DNA of 64,000 nucleotides, taken from positions 1,736,001 to 1,800,000 of the forward strand of contig JAVLRN010000001.1 of the NCBI GenBank assembly GCA_032821775.1, in the 5' to 3' direction. The stretch's first letter is position 1. Every line of letters begins with the position of its first letter. A program made the translations under genes and the position numbers. Source of the DNA: Sanguinoderma infundibulare. Lineage: Eukaryota > Basidiomycota > Agaricomycetes > Polyporales > Polyporaceae. The notes under the pieces are model-generated. The model ran no database searches. It had not been told where the DNA came from and saw nothing but the letters and a program-made list of their open reading frames with translations. Below are positions 43,921-55,150 of the stretch, one piece after another.

Positions 43921-46900
43921 CTATGATGCCGCCGAGCTCGGCGCCAGCTTGAGTATCCTGAAGGTCGTGCTTGACTTCTCGCAGAGATACATCTCGTCAC
44001 CCATCCGACCTAGGAAGATCACCTCGTCGGTAGGCTCGTCGCTATCTCCGGACGTGCCGAAGTCAGAACGCCCTGGTGACTTCGACGGTCCTGTGCTCTG
44101 CTTCTTGCGGGGGACTTGGTTAGTCCTGGTCATGATAGGTAACGCGATAGGCCCCGAGGGTGTGGCGGACGGGTCAAGAGGGGAGCCGATTTTCCAGACG
44201 AACGGGCCACGGCGGTTCATGCTCGATAACGCCGGGTGAAAGTGAGGGAATATCGTGCGCGAGTGGTCTGCCGGCTTCAAGAGCGCGTCGCCGAAGTCCA
44301 CTGCCTCCAGCCCACCTTGGCGCATCGCAACGAGAACGGCGCGATCCTGGACATCGAACGCTTCGAGCCGCTTGACGTCCCCAAGACGGCCAGAAGACCG
44401 CGACTCATCGGTGTCGTCGGTGCTCCACATGAAGCGACCCTTCAGTACGGACCTCCCACGGGAATCGACGATCGTGGTACTGTGGCCACCACGAGACGAA
44501 TAGAACAGAGCAGGTGGACCGAAATGCTTCGGCTGAGAGAGAAGAGATTGGGGCTGAAGGAGGGGTTTTGACGAATCGGTGGGAGGCATAAGTGCAGGGG
44601 CAGGAGCAGGAACGGGATTTGGAGGAGATGAACGGAAGGGGAATGCGGGGTCAACACATTGCAATCGAAGTTCCCTAAGAAGGATGTAGTCCGTGTCCTC
44701 TTCCCTCCTGACTGGAAGGTCGGGGGGCAATAGGCCATCACGGTACCACGCTTGCATCAGGGACGCTTTCCAAGGACCTGAAACCACGTGTAAATGAGAG
44801 TTAGACAGACGGCCACAATTGATACTCACCATGAATAACGCCCTTGGGATCACGGTAGTACCACTTCGACGGCGGCGCGGGAGTAGGAACAGGTAGCCCG
44901 GGAGGAGAGAACTGGACTTGTGACAAGTCGGTACCATCGATGTCAGGCTCGTACTCGCTTCGGTATTCCAAGAAAGAGCGATAGGTGGGAGGAATAATGT
45001 ACTCGTCCGCAATCGTGGCAAGCGGGAAGTTCGGCGAGAACGAAAGCTGCTGGAAGGTCGTGTACGGGCTCATCTGCGCCGCCGCCAGAGTGACCAGCTC
45101 GTCAGTGGAATTTGCATTGCTGTTCCCCGAGTCGATCTGCAGCTGCGGCGTCGATGTCGACTCCACAGGAGGTGAAGCCATCCCTGACAACGCGCTCGTA
45201 GACGGTTCGTCCCCAGCAGGAGGGGTAGGGGCAATGCCAATCGTGACGTTGACCGAGGCATCTTCCTCGATGTTGGCAGCCCCGTCTGTGTCCGCATCGC
45301 CAGGAGAGGCCCCGGCCATGTTCTCCCGAGCCCGCCGACGAGCTGCCCTTCGCTCCGCGCGTCCAATCCTGACCTCGCGCACTCGAACAGTCGCAGGCTC
45401 CAATCCAAAGACGTTCTGGGAGAAAACCAAGAAAACCTCGACGAGATCATCACCTTGCAGCTGCAGCTCCAAGGAACGTGGCGAGTCTGGTAGAATGAAC
45501 GTCCGCGAAAGCCCGAGGGCGGTACGGTACGTGCCAGCGAACAGCTCCACCTTCTCACCATTGTCTCCGCAGAGAATCGCCAAGAAGCTGCAAACACAGT
45601 CAGTATGCATGTTTCGGGGACGTCATGCATGGAATGGAAGCGTACCTCTTCTTCGCAGTTTCCACAGCCTTCACCGCGACGGCGCCCTTAGTACCTGGCA
45701 GCTTCACGTATTCCAACTTGGGTGCAGGCGCATGCGGTGGCGGCGGGAGGTTCGCAGGTTTATCTGATCCAATCCCAGCGGTACGAGGCATCGGAGGAAC
45801 GTCTTCAGACCGCCGTCCCAGGGCATTGGACAGGATGCGTGGGAGGAAGCGCGAATGCGATGACCCTGCTGAAGTCACCTGTGGCAAAGGCGGGGGAGCA
45901 TCTGCGGGAGTCTGAGCGACAGCTCCATTGTTGCTTGGACCTGGCGACGTGGACGGGCGCCGTGGTGCTCTCGCCGGCGTCACTGTGGCGTTCGACACAG
46001 ATTGCGGCATCCGACCCGAATGAGAGCGGGTAAGGACAGTTGGCCTCCGTTCTCGCATCTCTGGAGGTGCTGGGGGCAGCTCAGAGCGGTCAGGTCGTGG
46101 CGTCATGGAGAGCTCCGACAGCGACGGGATGGATGACTGCGACTGGCTGGACGGGTTAGAAAACACTCCACCAAGTACAGACCATCTTCGCCGCCGTCGA
46201 TTGGACTGGTCGCTTGTACTCTGCCTTGTGAAGGTGGAATGCGATTCCGACGTTCTAGGACTTGAGGGAGCATCGCCCTCCGCATTAGCGCGCGTGTCGA
46301 TGAGGATGGGCTCTTGTTCTCGTCGGGATCCGGCTGGTGGAATGCCAGGAAGACGACTCTCGAACAGCGCTTCAGCGAGAGAGATACGCTCGCGGGTGGG
46401 GGTTGCGGGCGTGGGCTCTGCGTCTTCGTCCTCCTCACCGTCGGCGTCCGCATCTAGTTCCGGTGACCCTATGCCATCCCCGTCTCGTGGAATAGCCCCA
46501 ATGCTAAGTGCCTGTTGAAGTGTCAACAGGGTCGGGGCAGGAGATGGAGGTGGGACAGGAATCACGTTCGCATTAGCTCTTGTCAGAGTCAAATCCAAGT
46601 TCGAGGGTCTGCTTCGACGGTTGGATCGCGAACCGAGAGTCGGCGCAGTTTGAGAGCGGGCCATGTCCATACGGGAAGTCGATGCTGTCGACGACGCAGT
46701 CGCCGCCGCGGCGACAGCCATGGCGCTCGTCCGCTCGTTCAGTAGCTGGCTGCCACTTGGCGCTGCCATGACATTAATGGCTTCATCGTCGCTTGATGCC
46801 CAGTCACCTTTGGTGTCGTCTCGGGAGTCCGTTTCACCATTAACGTTAGTTAGGGTGTGGCGCCGTGACATTGTGCCAGCCAACACTTCGCTGACAGAAG

Positions 46901-48322
46901 TCGCCCTCGACCGCGTGCGTGGAGGAGTAACTGTGACAGCCGACACTGATGCCGGTGTCGGCGTGGTTGGTCGGTCGTGTTCTCGGGGTGCTGGCGGGGA
47001 GCTCGAGTACGCTGGAGGAGGACCTGTCGGCTCAGGTGGAGTAGACCGTGTCGGAGGTGTCTTGGGCTTGGGAGTCCGGATTACGGGAGCGCGAGGCTGA
47101 CCAGGAGGACCGGCGATCGAGCTTTTGCGACCATGCTTTTTGTCGTTGACTGGAGCAGTAACGACGGGCGACTGCTTTTCGGCCGAACCCCGCTTGTCCG
47201 ACTCGTCGCTCTGCATGAGAGCAATAGTTGTCAGTGGCCGCTTCGTCTCCTCCCGTCGAGCTTTCTCCTTCTCGCGTCTGATCTCAACCTCCATTCGCCA
47301 TTCCACCATCCTCCGAACCTCTTCCAGCGCATATACCCTGACTCCATCCCTACGGCCGGCGATCGCGACTAGAACACCGCGGTGCTCCATCACCACAACA
47401 CTCTTGAAAGCTGCTCTTCGGACCAAAGCATACGGCTGTAGTGCGGGAGGAGACACCAATGGGAGGACGTCTAATCCTTGAGAGTGACATAATAGCAGGT
47501 AATGCGGAGCTAGGAACGCGCCACTTGTTGGAGGGCTGCTGAAGTGTGAAGGAGATAGGTGAGAGGTGAGGGGGGAGAGACTCAGGCCAAGGTCATCCAG
47601 GGTAGGTGGCGGTAGCTGGGGAGGTGGGGTTGTTGGTCGTGGTGGTACAGGTGAGGACGCGCGGGAGGAATCTTTGGCAGATGATGCGGACGGCTGTTGC
47701 TGCTCTGGAACAGGATTTGGGGGATGATCTCGGCGATGAATGAGGTTTGACAAGAATCCAGAGAAACGATTAGAGGCTCGGGTCTTACACAAGTCAGGAC
47801 AACGCATAATACGATTAATGAACAACTCACATCGAGTGTAGCCCGGTTTCGTCGTCGCCGGTCGTGATTAGGGTTGGCGGAGTGAGTAGGGGGAGCCAGA
47901 CTGGTATTAGAGATTGCAGTTGTGGAGGAATGATGAGAGTTCACGCTTCGAGGCGTCGCGGGGAGGGTTGGACTAGTGGGCTCTGTGACCTGCACGACCG
48001 GCATGCTATGTACACTCGTGGCGTCCACGTCGGAGGCACGCTCCTGCGCGTTACTCGGATCGACGGTTGTGGGTGACGGCGTTTCAATCTCATGCGTATG
48101 CGTTTTATCCGAATCCGAGGACACCTTGGGTGGTTGGACGACGGTCAGATCCTCGGCATTCTCCTCCACCTCCTCGATGACATCGCGCTCGGTGTCGGTG
48201 TCGAACGCGTCGTGCGCATCGCTCCATTGCTCTTCCTGGGTCCGAGGGGGAAACCCCGACGGAGCGGAGTCAAGGTCAAGGCTGTCGGTCGAAAGGCCGG
48301 CGGGGTATGCAGTCACGGTCAT
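43921..48322 (-). CDS. Large CNH-propeller protein with an embedded GYF domain
   Basis: About 1,400 residues, four exons by my model (introns near 47779-47831, 45595-45645 and 44778-44830; the GYF-side intron joins KGVIHG to PWKASLMQAWYRDGLLP). After an acidic disordered N-terminus, blades of a citron-homology (CNH) beta-propeller appear: APHYLLLCHSQGLDVLPL, FKSVVVMEHRGVLVAIAGRR. A disordered insert of over 500 residues rich in Pro, Ser and Thr follows. Propeller sequence then resumes: FLAILCGDNGEKVELFAGTY, RTFILPDSPRSLELQLQGDD, VEVFLVFSQNVFGLEP. Next is a GYF domain (KWYYRDPKGVIHGPWKAS, WYRDGLLPPDLPVRR) that should bind proline-rich peptides. Further propeller strands (ALFYSSRGGHSTTIVDSRGR, RAVLVAMRQGGLEAVDFG) lie after it. 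CNH domains often bind small GTPases. The start ATG at 48322 gives MTVTAYPAGL. The combined function is unknown. Confidence 0.8.
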
Positions 48323-48985
48323 CGTCAGGGGCCACGGCCGGACGTCGACGAGACGGAACGGAGAAGAGAGAGCAGGGGTGCCAGGGTGAGGACGAGGCGA
48401 GCAGAGGGGGGATGTAGAGGAGAAGAAAGAGGCTCGAGGCCGTGACGGGGAGCGCGCCGGTCGCAAATCTGCTGAGTTGCGGCTGCTGAGTCGGCCGCAG
48501 GGAGAGTCCCACACAAGTCCCACGGACGGGATCTGGATCAAGCCTCACGCGAGACCGTTCCTCAGCCTGTCAGCCGCCACTTCCAATCCATTCCTCCCCT
48601 TCTCAACTCCGTCCTCACGCTCACCCTGCCCTCGCCCGTTCTTCGCCAATTCGCCCGCCCAAGCAGTTCAATACCATCACCTCGCAGTATCCATAACATA
48701 GCTTGCGGGGATCTGGGCTGTGTTCGCGACCCTTCCGACGACCGACCCTAGCTCCACTGAATACATTTGGTCGTGCTGCGTTACATCGCCTCCTTGCCAA
48801 TTCCATCCTGTTCGTTGCTCCCATTCTACTCGTATTCTAGGTGATCAACTGTCGACGAATTGCGGTCTCCGGAATGATAGTAGCTCTAGTAGAAGGCATG
48901 CACTTGAACCTTGTCAAACTTCGCTTAGCCCCAGATGCACGGAAATGACCTGTGAGACGGCCCAGAATCAGTATATGCCACACCG
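48323..48985 (-). promoter_or_regulatory. CNH/GYF gene promoter and cyclin H 3' region
   Basis: 663 bp between two minus-strand genes. The minus strand near the CNH start is purine/pyrimidine biased. The open frames on either strand continue shadows of neighbouring genes, and no separate gene is supported. Confidence 0.4.
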
Positions 48986-50213
48986 TCAGTCGTCGTCGTC
49001 GTCATCGTCCAAGTCAGCCGCCTTCTTCGCCAGCTCGCTCCCAAATGGGTCGCCCTCTTCCATCGCTATACGAGCCGCCTCGGCCTTGCGCTTCCTTTTC
49101 TCCTCCGCTTTCTTCTCCTTCTCCTGAAGCTTCTTGTTGTACGCGTTACTTCCGACGATCTTCTCCGGGTTCTTGCACAGTCTCAGTCTTCTATCCACCT
49201 CGCGCACGGCTTCAACTTCCGGCGGGAACCCGTCCCGGAGAATGATCGCCTTGATCGGCTCCAACACATCCAACACGGGCGGGTGAGGTAAGGACGGAAA
49301 CTTCGCCCGCGCCCATGCGGACGCCAGCGTGGGTGATGCGAGGGAGAAACAAGCGAGTGCAATCTGAGAAGGCGTGTAAACAAACTCAGCGTCCGTAAGC
49401 CGAGCGGCTCGGACGTGATTCGTGGCGGCCTCATAAACCTTCTGGAGTTCTTCAAGTGAGACGTCTGGTAATGTCTTGGATATATCAGGAAGTCCGTGAG
49501 TGGGTCGAGAGCATGCAGATGACGAAAGATGTACCTGGACGTCCAACCATATGCCCCAGAGTGATTTGTGGGGATGCCAGACGGCGAAGTCAAAACCTAG
49601 ACTCTGGGCGACGAGAAACTCCAGGTCAAGGACATCCGAGGGCGCTGTTCGTGGTATATGGGACGCGTAAGACTCGAGGGAGATTGGGTGGTTGGTTGTC
49701 TTGGTAGCGAGGAATAACGCTGTAAGCCTGTGCACCAGCGTTGAGACAGTTGAACAGGAATATGATCATGCGCACTCACATCACGTTCTTAGGGTGCCAA
49801 TCCATCACCGTGTTCTTGAGGTAGAATCGTTTGAGATAGGTGGCAGCAGTGGCCTCGACTTCCTCTGGGAATCGAAAGTGACCGCATAGTTGAGCTATCT
49901 TGCCGACGTAGAGCTTCACGAGCAGATGTTCTTCGTCTGAGTTTAGGAAAGCGACGCTAGCAGAGGATCCGGGCTATAATGCGCACATCAGTGCATGTGT
50001 GAAACAAGCGATAGTGAGACTTGCAGAGTCATTTTCAAACGCATTGCGGATTGCGGAGACTGCGTCAACGTTCAGGGTGGATCGCATGTTGGTAAGCTCC
50101 TCTGGGGAGAAGCGCCAGTGGCGATACTGAGAACTGGCCTCGTACAAGGACTGGGACTGCTGCGAGGATGTCGAGGCGACTGGCTGAGAATCCGAAGCAA
50201 GTGTGGCGGTCAT
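48986..50213 (-). CDS. CCL1: Cyclin H (Ccl1), TFIIH CDK-activating kinase cyclin
   Basis: Partner of Cdk7/Kin28 and Tfb3 in TFIIH; activates phosphorylation of the RNA polymerase II C-terminal domain in the nucleus. Start ATG at 50213. The N-terminus has the cyclin H signature SSQYRHWRFSPEEL, then EEHLLVKLYVGKIAQLCGHF, ATAATYLKRFYLKNTVMDWH and PKNVMLTALFLATKTTNHPI (cyclin box), followed by DVLDLEFLVAQSLGFDFAVW and HPHKSLWGIWLDVQ. The second fold has FVYTPSQIALACFSLAS, then LRLCKNPEKIVGSNAYNKKL, a lysine-rich helix and a poly-aspartate tail. Intron 1 (49974-50024) needs a GC donor (TCT/GCAAGT). Other introns fall near 49740-49790 and 49475-49535. Length and order fit cyclin H, not other cyclins. 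Confidence 0.92.
49974..50024 (-). other. GC-AG intron 1 of the cyclin H gene
   Basis: A 51-nt intron, donor TCT/GCAAGT, the textbook GC-donor context, acceptor TTATAG. It joins AFENDS to PGSSASVAFLNSDEEHLL in frame. The nearest GT (50020) gives the wrong phase and an early stop. Confidence 0.8.
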
Positions 50214-50515
50214 GTCGAAGACGAGGACTGATGGTGAGTGGCAGCTTGAAGGAGCAGAGGGCAGTCTCCTCATGCAGATCTGGATCTGAGCAATTGCGGG
50301 GCCGGGCCGTCGGAGGCTGTATGCGGGCCGTCATGGCGACCACTGCGGGACAAGACTCGAGGACAGAGTGCCTGAGCTTCCTCCCAGGCTCCCTGGCAGC
50401 AGAGCAGCGCGCTCCAAGGACCGCCTCGCCCATCGGTCTGAGCACCTTGCCGCTCTTCAGCCTCTTCCTTCTCATTCTAGGCCGCTGGAAGACCGTCGCT
50501 CCTCCATGTAAAGCG
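50214..50515. promoter_or_regulatory. 302-bp divergent promoter: cyclin H / GPI-anchored protein
   Basis: Two start codons face outward across this spacer. A longer + strand frame runs through it in phase with the downstream gene, but its N-terminal sequence is not signal-like, so the ATG at 50516 is preferred. No TATA box was recognised. Confidence 0.45.
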
Positions 50516-51944
50516 ATGCTCAAGGTGCTGGTCCACCCTCACGGCGCCCTCCCTCCTGGGCTTTCAATTCCAAGGTTCCTTTTACGTCTCCTCCTTCAAC
50601 TGCTTTCCAAGTCCTTGCTGCTGTCCTTCGTTCTCATCATCCTCGCTACCACTCGTATACCCGCTGTCACCGCCGAAAGTATCGGATTTGCACAAGACCC
50701 CAACGATGGACTCTCGATCATCGACTCTCCAGCCCCCAATGCGTAAGAGAAGCTGCCGGTTTGGCAAAGAACCCTGGCCGCGGCGCTAACTCAATCTGAT
50801 GTTCAGTGTCTTGCACGCAGGCAGCAACACAAGCATAGCCATCGACGTATGTTTTGCTTCAACCAGCGGATGTTTGTCTGTCGTTGTCTTCTTCTGACTC
50901 GGACTCTAGGTTTCTGCTGGCGACGGTGGAGCATTCACGTACAATTCCCTCGAGATCTACTTGGTGTCTACCACCGCTGCAACGAACGTTACCATATCCG
51001 ATTCGCCCCAACTACTCACACAAGAGCCCGGCAGTACCGTGAAGCATATTGATTGGCCCGTCCCGACATGTCTGCAAACGGGGACGTACAACGTGCGTAG
51101 TCTTGTCTTCTATCGAGGCGACATATCGCTGAATGTCATAGCAGCTCACCCTGTACGAGTCGTCAACCCTCACTAGCAACGGCACAGGCTTTTTCGCGAC
51201 CATGCCTCTACCTGTCCAGGTGCAGAACGACCGTGTCCCCGACGACTGCACCTCCCTCGTCAACACGTTGCAGACCCAGCCTCAGGCCAGCAATCCACCC
51301 CCCGCAGACCTCCTCTCCACTCATCCCAGCCTGGTTCCCTCGAACAATTCTGTTGGCCCTTTGTGGATGTCTGTTGGAAATGTGACTCGCACCACTGCGC
51401 CCACCCCCACGGCCGCGCCCACAGGCGGCCAGATCATCACGGTTACTGCGGGCGACGGGGATATCACGGTTCCCGTCTCGAATCTCCCCGGGACGATTGT
51501 CATAGAGCCACCTGGGGGCCCGCCGCCCAGCCCAACGACGGCCAATGCGTCGTCTGGCTTCACCACGATCTTCAAGACGGTCGCGCCCACCGCGACCCAG
51601 ACGCTTACCGAGATCATATCGATGCCCGTCACGGTGACGTTCGAGGAGACGTTTGTGAGCACGTTCACGGCCTCTGGGCAAACGGAGGAATTCACGGTGA
51701 CGTACGGCTGATCTCTCTCGCTTCTAACGTGGTTATGGCTGATAATGACTTGTTTCTCCGCAGGCAAACGCAGACGCTCATTTCGACGGTCATGGTCGTG
51801 CAGACGCAGGTGTCGAGTCCTGAACAGGCTGGCCTTCTGCCGGTGAACGCAGGGACCACAACTATACCAAAGCCCTCTGTATTCACGGTCGCTTCGATCC
51901 TGCTTGGGTTCTTCTATGTGCTTCGTTCATCGTTGGCGCTGTAG
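50516..51944 (+). CDS. Secreted Ser/Thr-rich GPI-anchored cell-surface protein
   Basis: Predicted extracellular wall or membrane protein. The N-terminus has a hydrophobic signal (SKSLLLSFVLIILATT) with likely cleavage after PAVTA. A compact domain follows, rebuilt from four exons: ISFAQDP-like SIGFAQDPNDGLSIIDSP, SNTSIAIDVSAGDGGAFTYN, VKHIDWPVPTCLQTGTYNLT, LYESSTLTSNGTGFFATMPL, a beta-sandwich pattern seen in Ser-Thr-rich GPI-anchored fungal proteins (Kre9/Knh1-like class). A long Thr/Pro/Ser-rich stalk suited to O-mannosylation follows. The C-terminal hydrophobic end (VFTVASILLGFFYVLRSSLA) is a GPI-attachment signal. The last intron uses the donor inside GTACGG at 51702 or so; reading through it stops at once. 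It has no catalytic motif. Family assignment is tentative. Confidence 0.8.
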
Positions 51945-52236
51945 GATGCGGTGGTGTCGTGGACTGTTACCATATGAATGTAGGCGCATGGAGCAGAATG
52001 GACGACCTTACGCTTTCGCCTTCTAATTCCGATGGACGCCTAAAGTATTCTTATTTATACCCTGAAGTGTGTTGTGTACGAAGCACTGGCAGTAGGAGGT
52101 TATGAAATGTAGCAGCCTTGCTCGTGGCACGCACGCCTTGGGGAGATGAGAGCGACGAAAGGTGAGCAATTAGGTATACAAAAGGAATACAGCAGGGAAC
52201 CATTCAATACAAAGTCCGTAAACCTTGGCCTCCACC
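51945..52236. other. Convergent 3' intergenic region
   Basis: 292 bp between the stops of the GPI-anchored protein (+) and Ies2 (-). No gene or repeat is seen. Confidence 0.45.
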
Positions 52237-53587
52237 TCACACAAACTGCGCCTCCAACGCTTTCAGATGGCTCATTCCACAAGCACCCTTCTGGAAGTCC
52301 CGCACGAGACGGTACTTTCGCAATGACGTACAGCCCTCTACATCGCATTTGGGTGGGGTCGTAGGCGGGAGCCGCGGCGGCGGGGAAACGCCATCGACCT
52401 GCATGGCGTCCTCACCCCCCTCTGGTTGTGGAATCACGGTGACGGGAACTGAGAAGGACAACGTCATGACCCGTTCTGCCTTGTCCCCCTTCCCCTCTGC
52501 TGGCGTCGAAGGAGAGCGTGCGCTTGAGACCCATCTGTACATGGTAGGTGGTGGGGCTAGAGTCTCGACGATCTCCTCCTCTTCGCCTTCTGCAGCCTCA
52601 CCAAGGCCTGGGCGGTCTTCGGCTGTCGACAGCGCATTGCGCTTCCCCCTCGCACGGGATTGCTTCTTGAGCAATCGATTGATCGTCTCGGCCTGTAAGC
52701 GCAGTGCAGTTGTCAGCTTTGGCAACGTTGAATGAGAAAGGACGAGCTGCGCGACCTTTTCATCCTCCAGCTTCTTCTCAGTCAAATTGCGCCGCTTTCT
52801 GGCCGTCTCCTCCCGCTTGAGCGCGATCTCGATCTCTGTGAGCGGTTTCTTCTTGCGAGGGTTCGGTGGCTCCGCTGGTTGAAACTATCAGCGACTTGAT
52901 AAGACGATTATGTTACTGCACATACAGAGCGCGACGTGCGAGGAATCCACCACATTCGCAAGGACTGCTTGACGGGCCGTCAACGCTCGACCGCCGGCTC
53001 CAGCCGTAGCTACAGAGGTAGACCGTGTGGTCCCTCCTTCTTCGTCCTCGTCTTCCTCGTCTTCATCCTCCGACTCGATATCGCTTGCGCGAACAGTAGT
53101 AATGCGTCTACGAGCACGGGGAGGTGTGCTTGCAGGCCCGGCTGTCGGGAGCTTCAGCTTGATCTTGAGTCGGGTGGGGAGACGCCCTGACGTCGGTGCT
53201 GGTGAGGAAAGCCCATCCGCATCCGACACGTCCTGCTCGAGGTTATAGGGGACGTTGCACACTAAGGGGTGGAACGACGGGACGTACATCAATCAACTCG
53301 TCCTCCACGTCCTCTTCTACCACGTCCTTGTCATCGACGACGGCTTCGTCGTCGTGCGTTCCATCGCCGACAACGTCAATGTCGTCAGCGTCGTCCGGCT
53401 CTGCGTCTTCTTCTGCTTCGGCATCGTCGTCGACGTCCATCTCGAGCTCGTCGTCCTCCATGGGATCCGACTGTGCCTCTACGGTGTAGCATGCGTGTGA
53501 GCTCCTTTTGTTGGTAAGGACACGGGATTACACACCGCTTGCCGCGTCCTCAGACTCCTCTTCGTAAACCTTCCTTCGAGGTGGCAT
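52237..53587 (-). CDS. IES2: INO80 complex subunit 2 (Ies2-type)
   Basis: Subunit of the INO80 chromatin remodeller that stimulates its ATPase and nucleosome sliding. Start ATG at 53587 (MPPRRKVYEEESEDAAS). The N-terminal half is acidic and disordered (long Asp/Glu tracts), then LPTRLKIKLKLP and RARRRITTVRASDIESE. The conserved PAPA-1-like region follows: PAEPPNPRKKKPLTEIEIAL, REETARKRRNLTEKKLEDEK joined by splicing to AETINRLLKKQSRARGKRNA. The C-terminus is a cysteine-containing block, KCDVEGCTSLRKYRLVRDFQ, KGACGMSHLKALEAQ. The intron separating LEDEK from AETINRLL is in frame and was recognised by family conservation. Other introns lie near 53470-53535, 53240-53270 and 52880-52930. It sits 3.7 kb from cyclin H in a transcription-rich part of the window. 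Confidence 0.9.
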
Positions 53588-53929
53588 ATTTTTGATGCGA
53601 GATGAGTATGCGAGACAATGGAAGCGAAGGGACGGATGTGGCTGAACACGAGAGTACGATGTAGACGCCCGACACTGTGGATCGTGCATTCTCGCATGTT
53701 CGTATCTTGGCTAGCTCATCATTCTTATGGAGCTGAACACTGCGGTCGACGTTCCACATGGTGCTGTGTCTGTTATCGACATCTTCAATTTACGTGCAAT
53801 TCCCACCCCCAGGCGGTGTACCGTAAGCATCCCGGTGCGTTGATCTTAGACTGTTATAGGATCCATCGAGTTCAACAGTTGACGTCTTGTGGTTGCCTCA
53901 AGGTATGTGGTTAGATCCTCATAGCGTTC
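53588..53929. other. Intergenic region upstream of IES2
   Basis: 342 bp, divergent between IES2 (-) and the decaying gene (+). No TATA-like element or gene is supported. Confidence 0.4.
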
Positions 53930-55150
53930 ATGGCTGGCACCCGGTGGTTGCATTATGTCGCAGTCCAACCGGCGGTACCGCTCTTAAGCGATAGGTACCG
54001 GCCTGCTTCAGGTGACGTGTGCGAGCTCGAGTGTCGAGTGCCCCAGTCGACAAATAACATTGCGATGTCGCCCCTTGGAGTTGGTGGACCGGTATACCGC
54101 CACCCGTTGTCCCCCGTAGGGGTGCTCCGGCACGACCTTGGTGCCGTCAGCTGCAACAGCCCAGCCATCGTGCTGTCCGACCCGCCTCCAGAAGATGCGC
54201 TGTCCGGGCAAACACGAACACCGTCTCGTGAGTAAGCCGTGTTGTGGTCTATGTCACATTATCTGTTAACCCTTGAATGACACAGGAATAAGACCGTCGG
54301 AGGTCCAGTGCAGAACCCACGAAGACGGGACGAATTCGGACGAATTCGCTTTCGCTGAATTATTGTATAGTGTAGAAGATGTCGCTCGTATCGGCGGGTT
54401 GTTCGGGGATCTTCTCGTGGACTTCAAAAACATCATTTCTTCCGAACTGAAGTGGGTTTTGGCACGAACCGGTCCATCGTGATCCAGTATGTGCCGCATG
54501 GCTACCGAAAGAAGGAGTTTAATCGGTTCGAGCAGCAGCTTGACTACCGCGACGACCAGAAATACACTGACGATGGTTGGATGCAGGTGAGAAATTCAAT
54601 ACTTCGCTATGTGTATTGCTGATACTCGACCTTCTCTCCCTCACACGAGTGCCTGTCCAGCTGATTGAAGGCATGGCCAAGTCTGCTCATGGAGGGGAGG
54701 TTATTTCACCGCAATACGCCTTCTCCTTTTCGGACTCAGTGTTCTCGAATTCACCTTGTACTAGCCTGGTGAGTCAGGCCATGTCGTGTCTATCGGTGCC
54801 ACACACTAACCAACTTCCAGACGGGTATGATGCGAATGCTGAGTTCTCGATTCCCCCCCTTTCCTCGCTCGCAGTTCCTGTCCCATCGCTTGGGTTCAGC
54901 ATGCGCGAGGCACCGTTGACATGGACCATTGGCCGGGCCGGCGACACGCACCCAATGGCGCCGACGCAACAGATAAACTATCCTTCTTCACGACGCCGTC
55001 GTTCAGAGCTATTTCGAACCCATCGCCTTGAAGAACGACTCTTGGGTGCGCGACTCCCTGTGTGGGACACGTTACAGGACGAGCCGTTCTGCTGTCCCGA
55101 TGGAGCAAGCATTCCCAGGCGGGAGTCCTGCCAGGCCCGTCCATAACATA
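53930..55150 (+). pseudogene. Decaying or frameshifted gene of unknown family
   Basis: Protein-like exons continue in order but in changing frames. An exon ending LSGQTRTPS (54227) splices cleanly over a 58-nt GTGAGT...CACAG intron to RIRPSEVQCRTHEDG and LFGDLLVDFKNIISSELKW. Then the frame stops near 54482, while protein-like sequence goes on one frame over as IVIQYVPHGYRKKEFNRFEQ and LDYRDDQKYTDDGWMQ, which splices to LIEGMAKSAHGGEVISPQYA. Further blocks (DGYDANAEFSIPPLSS, APLTWTIGRAGDTHPMAP, AVVQSYFEPIALKNDSWVRD) need at least one more frame change. Good splice sites plus frame breaks suggest a recently disabled gene, or an assembly error in a real one. I recognise no family. Confidence 0.4.

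Noticed and set aside
44985..45767. 260-codon + strand frame
   Set aside because: Antisense to the CNH/GYF gene, with no features of its own.
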